A DNA stretch of 8,341 nt from Silvanigrellales bacterium. GTDB lineage: Bacteria > Bdellovibrionota_B > Oligoflexia > Silvanigrellales > Silvanigrellaceae. Within the stretch, counting starts at the first letter, position 1; each line of letters opens with the position of its first letter. The position numbers and the translations under genes are program-made. The stretch covers positions 1 to 8,341 of the forward strand of contig JANQPW010000709.1 in the NCBI GenBank assembly GCA_028285285.1, given 5' to 3'. Under the pieces are notes generated by a model. The model was not told the DNA's origin and ran no database searches. It saw only the letters and a program-made list of their open reading frames with translations. This document shows, in pieces, positions 1 to 6,268 of the stretch.

Positions 1-151
1 ACCCGACACCACTGCGAGTGCCAAGGCAAGCGCACCTCCGACGCACTTTGAAGCAAAGAAAGAAGACTGGAGTTTTTCCATCATTCAGAAGACCTTTCGA
101 AAGAGCAATGAAGTGGCAGCGCCAACAGAATACACATTGTCACCGAGCTGA
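1..151 (+). CDS. C-terminal end of an unidentified protein (5' truncated)
   Basis: Reading from base 2, the + strand is open for 49 codons to a TGA at 149-151. The encoded tail is Ala/Pro/Thr-rich at first and then reads WSFSIIQKTFRKSNEVAAP near the end. Its composition looks like real protein, whereas the overlapping + frame beginning at base 18 gives an Arg/His-rich shadow typical of an out-of-frame translation. The gene would be convergent with the phosphoesterase gene that ends at 264, leaving 112 bp between them. The start and most of the protein lie outside the window, so no family can be named. The call rests only on composition and on its arrangement relative to the next gene, so it is moderately uncertain. 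Confidence 0.45.
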   Translation, partial: PDTTASAKASAPPTHFEAKKEDWSFSIIQKTFRKSNEVAAPTEYTLSPS

Positions 152-263
152 AAAGCCCGAGTTTCTGAGGCTCGACCTTATGGTAGCATTGCCAGGGAGG
201 ACTGCGCCATCGGGAGCATGACGGGCACGAACAGCACTGCCCCAATCACACTCATCCAGATCA

Positions 264-2084
264 TCAAAACTCCAAGCAAAACTCAAACCTGCCTTCCGCG
301 TCACGCTCGCCATTCCACACAAACCAAGAGGGTGCAAGATTTGCCTCATTCACGGGAGCACTGAAACAAACAGGACCTTTGCTCTTGAAGGGTTTGATCT
401 TCCAATTGTGATCGGCCTGAATGTCAACAACCTTTTGGTGGCGAATGTATTCCAGAAGAACCTCTGCACTCACCTCGGGCGCTTCGTAGATGATGGAAGT
501 TCCATCAAGACCAGGAAAACGCCCACCTCCATTGGCACGATAGGAGTTGGTCACCACCACAAATGAGTCTTCGAGTTTGAGTGGCTTTCCCTGAAAACTC
601 AGATCGACCACCCTGCTCCCCACCTCGCGCTGAAGATCGAAAGCGTATTCGATTCCTTCAAAGATATCAAAATTGTATGTGGGAAATTGAGAGTTGATCA
701 AAAACTGCTTTTCCGACTTCTCGGGATCAATGCGATTGAAGTTTTCGCTGGCACGTTCCAACCATGCCTTGATTTGATGACCATCAACCAACACACAGGC
801 AAAAGAGTTCGGATACACATACAGATCGGCAATGTGCTGCATAGCAACTTCGCCGGCCGGAATGTCGGTGAAGTCTCTGGCCCCAGCAAATCCCGCTCGA
901 AAAGGAGGAGAAACGGCAAGAAGAGGCAGGTGCCCATACTCTGTCTTTTCAATGAGCTCACGGGCATACCAAATGTGAGCCTGGTTAGTGAGCTGCACCG
1001 CTTCGGAGTCGGCCACACGCGCAAAATACGTGTGGAGCCGCACTTGGGTATCTCCAACGGACGATCTCATGCGCACCTGGGTTTGACGATGTTCTGCCGC
1101 CACAAGTGCGGTGATCTGCGCATTGGCGGGAACACCCTTGGTGGAGACGATTTCAGCCCTGCTCTCGCTGAGCTGCCAACGCCCCTCGTCCCACTCAAAA
1201 TCAAGGGTGCTCACCCCCAAATGGCTCCCCCAAAAACCCGGCATCATCACAGCTTTTTGGTTGATAGTTCCCGTTGAAACATCAACTCCAAGACCCACAT
1301 TTTCAAACTCGGCATCCGGAAATCGATCATGGGTGTGTCCCGCAACAATCACATCGATGTCATCCATTCGCGTCAGGGCAAACGAAGAGTTTTCATTGAC
1401 AGCCCCCGGAGTTCCAAACACCAAGCCGGAATGAGAAAGGGCCACAATGGCATCCACACCTCGCGCCTTCAGCTCAGGAACGAATTTTTTCGCCGCCACC
1501 TGAATGTCCAATGCCTTGACTCGACCATCCAAATGCATTTTGTCCCACTGCATGATCTGCGGCGGCACAAAGCCCGTCACCCCCAGCCGGAAGGGGCGGT
1601 CCTCAACCTGCCTCTCCAGGAGCGCGTAGGGGGGGAGGTAGTTTTGCAAACCTTCAAGTTCACACACGTTCAAAATGTTGCTGTTCACATAGCTAAAACG
1701 GGCCCCATTGATGACCCAACGCAAATAGTCCAGCCCGTAGTTGAATTCATGATTTCCCACCGTCGCAGCATCGTAACGCATGTGGTTCATGAGGGTGATC
1801 ATGGGGTGCTGCCCGGCACGATTGCCTGCTTTGTATTGAATCACCCGGGTTTCAGCCAATGGAGTACCCTGAATCAAGTCACCATTGTCAAACAAGAACA
1901 CTGGGTTGCCTTCAGCCCGCAGCTCGTTCACAAGAGTGGCGACTTTGGCCAGACCAAACTCATCGAGCTCTCTGTCGCGGTAGTAGTCGTAGTTCAATGC
2001 GTTGGAGTGCAAGTCTGTGGTGGCGAGAATGTAAATGCGCTTGCGGACTTTTCCAGGGTGGGGTTCACCCGATTCGCGCGACAC
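264..2084 (-). CDS. CpdB/UshA-type metallophosphoesterase: probable 2',3'-cyclic-nucleotide 2'-phosphodiesterase/3'-nucleotidase
   Basis: This 606-residue protein has the two-domain layout of bifunctional 5'-nucleotidases. The N-terminal calcineurin-like domain (about 15-310) shows all metal-binding signatures: TTDLHS (D24, H26), DNGDLIQGTP (D69), GNHEFNYG (N111, H112), SHSG (H218) and AGHTHDRFP (H250, H252). The C-terminal nucleotidase domain (about 350-565) contains LYVYPNSFA, SQFPTYNFDIFEG and TNSYRANGGGRFPG. These resemble CpdB more than UshA. The family uses two divalent metals to hydrolyse 2',3'-cyclic nucleotides and 3'-nucleotides in nucleotide salvage. The GTG start has AAAGGAG six bases upstream, and an in-frame TGA lies four codons before it, so no longer start exists. 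The N-terminus is hydrophilic (MSRESGEPHPGKVRKR) with no signal peptide, unlike periplasmic CpdB. It follows a lipoprotein gene by 46 bp, probably in one operon. Family assignment is firm; exact substrate is inferred. Confidence 0.9.
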   Translation of the reverse strand: MSRESGEPHPGKVRKRIYILATTDLHSNALNYDYYRDRELDEFGLAKVATLVNELRAEGNPVFLFDNGDLIQGTPLAETRVIQYKAGNRAGQHPMITLMNHMRYDAATVGNHEFNYGLDYLRWVINGARFSYVNSNILNVCELEGLQNYLPPYALLERQVEDRPFRLGVTGFVPPQIMQWDKMHLDGRVKALDIQVAAKKFVPELKARGVDAIVALSHSGLVFGTPGAVNENSSFALTRMDDIDVIVAGHTHDRFPDAEFENVGLGVDVSTGTINQKAVMMPGFWGSHLGVSTLDFEWDEGRWQLSESRAEIVSTKGVPANAQITALVAAEHRQTQVRMRSSVGDTQVRLHTYFARVADSEAVQLTNQAHIWYARELIEKTEYGHLPLLAVSPPFRAGFAGARDFTDIPAGEVAMQHIADLYVYPNSFACVLVDGHQIKAWLERASENFNRIDPEKSEKQFLINSQFPTYNFDIFEGIEYAFDLQREVGSRVVDLSFQGKPLKLEDSFVVVTNSYRANGGGRFPGLDGTSIIYEAPEVSAEVLLEYIRHQKVVDIQADHNWKIKPFKSKGPVCFSAPVNEANLAPSWFVWNGERDAEGRFEFCLEF

Positions 2085-2090
2085 TGTCAG

Positions 2091-2097
2091 CTCCTTT
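2091..2097 (-). promoter_or_regulatory. Shine-Dalgarno site fixing the GTG start of the CpdB-like gene
   Basis: On the - strand AAAGGAG is followed by six bases and then GTG at 2084-2082. The in-frame TGA at 2099-2097 overlaps the edge of this site. Together these fix the start and exclude an upstream signal peptide in the same frame. Confidence 0.75.
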
Positions 2098-2130
2098 CAC
2101 AGCTTGGCCGTGGATCTCTGCCCCTTTGCC

Positions 2131-2802
2131 TCACTGAACCCCATCATACGCGTCCATTCGAACTTCCCGAACGGGAAGATTCACATCTCTTTGTTCGGCA
2201 CCAAAATAGTTGAAGCGGGCCAGAACCCATCTTCCGTCAACAAACTTGAAGTCGAGAATAACAACTTTTGAGAGGTCTTGGATCTGACCTTGACCGCTCA
2301 CCAGCCGCAAACAGGCTGGGGTTGAGCTTTCGTCGCACTCCCCGGTCACACGATGGTACAGGGGGCGCCCCACCGTGCCAAAGTCGACCCGGGCATCGGG
2401 CGGTTCGTGCGTCACGCCAAAAGAGTTGAAATGAGCGACGTGGGCAAACTGTTCCTTGGCAGCAACAATCTCCTCGAGGCTAGCGACAGGGCGAGTGAAA
2501 ACAATGCTGTACTGAAAAGCGACCGTAGCCTTCGCACCGGTTGAATCAGCACTGTTTGCCAAGTTCAACTGCTCGGTAGACTCTCCACTATCCGTTCCCG
2601 ACGGCCCAGAAAAACCAGATGGGATCTCAAAATCGAGCGCACCGCGAAGTGCGAGAACAGCTCCTGTGCCCGCGCTACGGCCATTGGTGAAGTACTCACT
2701 GTCAAGATGGCTTTGACTTGTGTCTTTGCACGACAGTAACCCTAGGAAGGGCAAGACCAACAACCATCGCAAGCCAAACCGAGTCTTTTGTCTCTGAACC
2801 AT
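2131..2802 (-). CDS. Uncharacterised lipoprotein upstream of the CpdB-like phosphoesterase
   Basis: The 223-residue product starts with a basic n-region (MVQRQKTRFGLR) and a hydrophobic stretch, and then has a lipobox-like LLSC with the acylated Cys at position 25. The residue after Cys is Lys, followed by Asp. The mature protein has a Gly/Ser-rich stretch (about 60-90). It is followed by a more ordered region with the segment VVILDFKFVDGRWVLARFNY near 180-199, which has the alternating pattern of beta strands. Cys156 and Cys164 could form a disulfide. I recognise no family. The ATG has an AAGAGGAA Shine-Dalgarno at 2809-2816 with good spacing. It is the first gene of a likely two-gene unit with the phosphoesterase and is divergent from the lipoprotein gene at 2978. 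The lipoprotein and coding calls are secure; the function is unknown. Confidence 0.8.
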   Translation of the reverse strand: MVQRQKTRFGLRWLLVLPFLGLLSCKDTSQSHLDSEYFTNGRSAGTGAVLALRGALDFEIPSGFSGPSGTDSGESTEQLNLANSADSTGAKATVAFQYSIVFTRPVASLEEIVAAKEQFAHVAHFNSFGVTHEPPDARVDFGTVGRPLYHRVTGECDESSTPACLRLVSGQGQIQDLSKVVILDFKFVDGRWVLARFNYFGAEQRDVNLPVREVRMDAYDGVQ

Positions 2803-2862
2803 GAAATATTCCTCTTGCGCCGACGCTCGCGTATCGGCATGCCTTGGTGGGAACTTAAGTCA

Positions 2863-2884
2863 AAGCTCAAAAGCTAAGCTCAAA
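2863..2884. repeat. Short direct repeat in the divergent lipoprotein intergenic region
   Basis: The 9-mer AAGCTCAAA occurs at 2863-2871 and again at 2876-2884, with a further AAGCT at 2871-2875. It lies within the 175-bp gap between two divergent lipoprotein genes, so it could be a pair of regulator half-sites. No convincing -35/-10 pair was found next to it in either direction, so an operator role is only a possibility. Confidence 0.3.
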
Positions 2885-2977
2885 CAGCGAGTTAACAGGT
2901 CTCCGATAAAAGAAGCTTTAGGACAACCAATGTCGAACCGATACCGCTCCCGAGTTCCCAAAACAAGGTTTCATGAT

Positions 2978-3763
2978 ATGCACAACAAAGCCATTTCTCT
3001 CACGCTTGCACTTTGCTTTGCAGCTCTCACCTTGGGCCTCGCTGCTTCCTGCAACAAAATGGTGACCTACGGTCGAAAAAAGCCCATTGAAATCGACCCG
3101 AAAACACCCCCGGAAGGCAACGCTGGACTCGAAGACAGAGCGAAAACCGACGATGTGACTCCGGACACCAAGCTCAAACTCACCATCAACCGAGTGAACT
3201 CGAAATCTTGGTGGAAGGTGTGCGTTGATGCTTGGGTTGTTGAATTTCCCGACCTGCGTCAATCGCTGGGCTGCAACACCGATGCTTCACCAGCCAACAA
3301 AACCTTCGAACTCGATGGAAGCACTCAACAATGCAACACCATCGCTCTCTCCTTTTCTGTTTTTAAAAACACTGAACCGTGCAGCTCCGACGCGAGCAGC
3401 TGCCCACATGCCGACGAGCCTTCCCACATTCGAGCCACCTCGAACTCTTCCGACTCCGGTTTTTTCAAAGCCGCTTCCATTAAGGACCTGAAGTTTCCCT
3501 TCGAAAGCAACAACCTCAAAGACATTGTGATTCCCTCAGAGTACGAAAGCGAATATGAATCACTCAGTTCAACCGAACTTGCAGAGGGAGAAACTCGGTT
3601 CCGTGTGTTTTTTGAAGATCAGGTAGAAACAACTTATCAGCGCTGGAAAAGCGGCGGGAATGCTGCCACCAATGGAATTGACTTCTTCGACTACGTTATT
3701 GAAGTGGGATCCCGCGAGGCCTCCCTGCAACTTGAAGGACACCCAAGCCTAAAGTGCCCCTAG
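2978..3763 (+). CDS. Uncharacterised Cys-rich lipoprotein
   Basis: From the ATG at 2978 the product is 261 residues. It has a short n-region (MHNK), a hydrophobic core, and LAASC giving a lipidated Cys at position 25. The residue after Cys is Asn. The mature protein starts with a Pro/Asp-rich linker (about 35-65), followed by a domain beginning KLKLTINRVNSKSWWKVCV. It has further Cys at 82, 99, 119, 135, 142 and 260, an even number that would allow three disulfides. A small EYES duplication occurs near 189-196. No family is recognised. The start is uncertain: an upstream in-frame ATG at 2930 has a better-spaced AGGA (2920-2923), but would give a 20-residue n-region before the hydrophobic core. 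The frame also extends back to an ATG at 2801. I chose 2978 because it gives a normal lipoprotein signal peptide. The gene is convergent with the haem lipoprotein gene, with only 7 bp between their stops. Confidence 0.8.
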   Translation: MHNKAISLTLALCFAALTLGLAASCNKMVTYGRKKPIEIDPKTPPEGNAGLEDRAKTDDVTPDTKLKLTINRVNSKSWWKVCVDAWVVEFPDLRQSLGCNTDASPANKTFELDGSTQQCNTIALSFSVFKNTEPCSSDASSCPHADEPSHIRATSNSSDSGFFKAASIKDLKFPFESNNLKDIVIPSEYESEYESLSSTELAEGETRFRVFFEDQVETTYQRWKSGGNAATNGIDFFDYVIEVGSREASLQLEGHPSLKCP

Positions 3764-3770
3764 AATACTC

Positions 3771-5051
3771 TCAGTTGCTCAGCTTTCGCAGCACCTCAGC
3801 TGTTTCGTTGATAGTGCGTTGACTCACAACGAGCTGGTCTTCAAAATAACCAAACATACGCACCACATAGGCATCCCCTTTTGTTTCGCTAGCGTTCTGA
3901 AGAGTCATTCGCGACTCGAGTTCAGCGGGGAGAGAATACCTTGCGGTGGGGTTCGCTTGCACAGCCTGCTCCAGGCTCTCTGGAAACCGCGAAGCAATGC
4001 GGTGAAGAGACTGACTCACGGTGTGACAGCTCACGCAGTCGGCATCGGCGACCTCTGCTGTTTTTGGGTTCAAGAGAAGAAAAGCCGCCTCCACAGCTGT
4101 CGTTTGAGCTCTTTCCCCCGCTTTTTCAAAGCCCTGACCTATGCCGCTTTGGGCAACCAGCTCTGCAGAAAGAGGACCCTGAGGCCGGGGGGCAACAGCA
4201 TTCACGTTGTGACCCGTCTGCTGGGGTGTGCCAAAGTAGCTCTGACGCGTGGACTCGCCCTCAACTTTTGGAATGTTGAGGAACTCGAGATCTCCTGAAG
4301 CATCGACCTGAGCAATGGCAAAAACCCAGGCCGCTTCGTTGAGTGTGAGCATGGCTCCCACAAACTGTGTGCGGCCTGTTTCCAGCAACCGCTCAAGGAG
4401 CTCACCAAGTGCGATAGAGAAGGCCCTGGCATGCTCTGGGTTCTCCAGAATGGGGTGAACTCCCAGAGGAGTTGAACCCGGCACACCCGGAAACTGTTTC
4501 CTTTTTTCCCACCAAAAATCCAAAATCTCCTGAAAGTCCTCTTCTCGAAAGTTCAGAGTGAGATGAATGTTTTGATCAAGTGCATTCAGTTGGCCCGAGC
4601 CCCTCAGCAGATCTTCTGAGATGAGTGGTTGGAAGCTGAGCCGCGCTTGGGGAGCGCAAACACCACCTTGACCTGGAATTTCCGAACAGGGATCAAGCCG
4701 CAGAGCCAAGAGCTTCCAATTCTCCATCTGCGACAATTCCTGACCCCACTCAGACTCAAACGCCAAGCCGGTGTGTGTCAAGAGCGATTCGAACTGGACC
4801 AAGTTGAGATGTGTTGAAAGGAGAGTGCTGTCGGCTCCGCCGAGAGGCACCAAAGCGGCAAGCCGCTCTTGCGACTGTGGCAAGGGGTAAAGAATGGAGA
4901 CATCATGCGCGCCCCACTGTGTCGGAGCCTCAGGGTTCTCACTTTGAAGACCAGCCGGACCACAATTTGCAAAGACGACGATAGCGAGAGTGAAACCCAC
5001 TATCAACTTGACGACACTCCCCGCCGTGGGCTTTTGGAAAAAAACGTTCAT
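3771..5051 (-). CDS. Lipoprotein with a single c-type haem-binding motif (CxxCH)
   Basis: The 426-residue product has a hydrophobic N-terminus ending in FANC, which predicts a lipidated Cys30, although Asn at -1 departs from the enterobacterial lipobox. A long middle domain (about 45-260) contains Cys122 and Cys132 flanking a Gly-rich turn and leading into a QARLSFQPL strand. A region of low-complexity linker follows (about 265-315). The C-terminal 100 residues hold DADCVSCHTVSQSLHR, so CVSCH (339-343) could attach one haem c covalently. Met382 and Met399 are possible sixth ligands. The segment MFGYFEDQLVVSQRTINET near the end recalls the tails of uncharacterised lipoproteins in Myxococcus- or Bdellovibrio-like bacteria (from memory). 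Its ATG overlaps the stop of the M23 peptidase gene (ATGA), with GGAGAGG seven bases upstream. It is the last of three coupled genes. A redox, sensory or structural role is unknown. Confidence 0.85.
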   Translation of the reverse strand: MNVFFQKPTAGSVVKLIVGFTLAIVVFANCGPAGLQSENPEAPTQWGAHDVSILYPLPQSQERLAALVPLGGADSTLLSTHLNLVQFESLLTHTGLAFESEWGQELSQMENWKLLALRLDPCSEIPGQGGVCAPQARLSFQPLISEDLLRGSGQLNALDQNIHLTLNFREEDFQEILDFWWEKRKQFPGVPGSTPLGVHPILENPEHARAFSIALGELLERLLETGRTQFVGAMLTLNEAAWVFAIAQVDASGDLEFLNIPKVEGESTRQSYFGTPQQTGHNVNAVAPRPQGPLSAELVAQSGIGQGFEKAGERAQTTAVEAAFLLLNPKTAEVADADCVSCHTVSQSLHRIASRFPESLEQAVQANPTARYSLPAELESRMTLQNASETKGDAYVVRMFGYFEDQLVVSQRTINETAEVLRKLSN

Positions 5052-6268
5052 TGCAAAACCTCTCCACCATCTGCACCCTCAGCGCCCGCTTCACCCGCCA
5101 CATGCGGGAGAGAAACCCGCAGACTCCGTTGATCGGAAAGCTTCACCAGAAAGTGCAGCTGCTCTGTTTCTTCTCCGAGATTGAGACAAAGAGCATCTTC
5201 TGACCTCACACCCGCGAACGCCGATCCACTTCCCGAGACGCTGAGGTGCATCTTCAAATTCCCGCCTTTCTCTTCCGAAAAAAGTTGCCACGACTCCACA
5301 CAGGGTTGTTGGAGCTCTGCATCAGAGCAAACATTTTCTCTGTTGCCTTCCACAAACACAGCGAGGGAAACGGGCTCGTTAAAGGTCGCAAAATGTTCGG
5401 CGATCACCTCATCGTTGGTGGGAGTGTTTTTCACGGCCGCGGCCAGAGTATTGGGAACGTCCCAGCTTCCCAGCTCGCTCACGCACGACCTCAAGGCCTT
5501 GGCAACCGCAGGCTCTTCCCCAAAGTTCAGACTCTGCTTTGCGGCCGCTGCCGATTGGGCCACGACGCTCTGCCGCTCCGATTCAGAGCGGATCACGAGC
5601 CCATTCTCAATGAGGCTCACCGGATTGTAGTAACACGAGCTTCTGCCATACTGGCAGGTTCGAAACTCTTCGCTTGAACCATGAGTTCCAGCACTCCGGC
5701 GCTCCAAATGAAGGTGTGGACCTGTTCCGCAACCACCCTTAGGATACTGGGAGTGATGACCAAGAATCTGCCCACGCTTCACGATGTCGCCGGTGCGCAC
5801 CTCCGGTTTGTTCAAATGCACAAAACGCCACTTCGCACGATGGGAGTCTTCCAGCCAAAGGATCCAGCCGCAGGCAGAGTCGTAGGTCACATCAACCACA
5901 CGACCATTGCTCATGGCCACGGATGTCTCTTGACCAGAGGCCGCGTTGAGATCAATTCCCACGTGAGGGGACGTTCCAACGCTGCGACAGGCACACCAGG
6001 CGCTTCCCTTCACACCCCGCATCACCGGAAACAAGTAATCTTTCAGTGGTGTTGTTGGCAGAGACTGACTGGTCTTTTCGTCGAGGAGCGGTGCCGTGGC
6101 CAAATCTGAATCTTCAAGCCGGCCAGGAGGCGCTTCGGGAATGGTTCCCTCATCTTCACGCTCCACCGACCTCAGCTGCCCGCGGCAGCTCACAAAGGCC
6201 ACAAAAACAACCAGTGCTGAAAGGAGCACTGCTTTCTGAGCAAAGCTGAAGGAAAAAGACAGCTTCAT
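5048..6268 (-). CDS. M23 (LytM-type) zinc metallopeptidase lipoprotein
   Basis: The 406-residue product has a hydrophobic signal ending in FVSC, giving a lipidated Cys28. An acidic linker (about 33-70) precedes an M23 domain (about 75-225). The zinc ligands are present: H102 and D106 in HVGIDLN and H187 in PHLHLE. The catalytic-type histidines H151 (FVHLN) and H185 are also present, and VRTGDIVKRGQILG is the family's usual loop. Such enzymes cut peptide cross-links in peptidoglycan, and an intact active site predicts a true hydrolase rather than a degenerate EnvC/NlpD-like activator. The domain is unusually Cys-rich (C92, C94, C133, C180, C205, C212). A C-terminal region of about 170 residues with four more Cys (C262, C314, C323, C361) is unassigned. 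The ATG at 6268 has GGGGAG six bases upstream and overlaps the previous gene's stop (ATGA). A TTG seven codons upstream is less likely. Its own stop overlaps the next gene. Confidence 0.92.
   Translation of the reverse strand: MKLSFSFSFAQKAVLLSALVVFVAFVSCRGQLRSVEREDEGTIPEAPPGRLEDSDLATAPLLDEKTSQSLPTTPLKDYLFPVMRGVKGSAWCACRSVGTSPHVGIDLNAASGQETSVAMSNGRVVDVTYDSACGWILWLEDSHRAKWRFVHLNKPEVRTGDIVKRGQILGHHSQYPKGGCGTGPHLHLERRSAGTHGSSEEFRTCQYGRSSCYYNPVSLIENGLVIRSESERQSVVAQSAAAAKQSLNFGEEPAVAKALRSCVSELGSWDVPNTLAAAVKNTPTNDEVIAEHFATFNEPVSLAVFVEGNRENVCSDAELQQPCVESWQLFSEEKGGNLKMHLSVSGSGSAFAGVRSEDALCLNLGEETEQLHFLVKLSDQRSLRVSLPHVAGEAGAEGADGGEVLQ
5059..5065 (-). promoter_or_regulatory. Shine-Dalgarno site for the haem lipoprotein, inside the M23 gene
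   Basis: GGAGAGG on the - strand lies seven bases before the ATG at 5051-5049. It is formed by codons for the final Gly-Gly-Glu-Val residues of the M23 protein. The coding tail of one gene therefore supplies the ribosome site of the next. Confidence 0.65.

Noticed and set aside
151..175. Possible - strand terminator after the CpdB-like gene
   Set aside because: AGCC and GGCT can pair over an 11-base loop, with TTT beyond, but the stem is only about four to five pairs and the site is about 90 bp past the stop. This is too weak to annotate.
18..221. + strand open frame near the left edge
   Set aside because: It is very basic and overlaps the more protein-like frame ending at 151. It has no ribosome site and runs into the non-coding gap.
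1329..2213. Long + strand open frame (294 codons) opposite the CpdB-like gene
   Set aside because: It is antisense to a protein with complete conserved motifs, reads as a His/Arg/Gln-rich composition with no recognisable domain, and lacks a convincing ribosome site. It is a shadow frame, as are those at 687-1277 and 1111-1434.
2801..2977. N-terminal extension of the + strand lipoprotein to ATG 2801
   Set aside because: It would bury the lipoprotein signal about 80 residues inside the protein and would overlap the start codon of the divergent gene. The ATG at 2930 remains a possible alternative start.
3819..4298. + strand frame opposite the haem lipoprotein
   Set aside because: It is antisense to a coding region with a signal peptide and a CxxCH motif. 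Its composition is His/Arg/Leu-rich and it has no family features.
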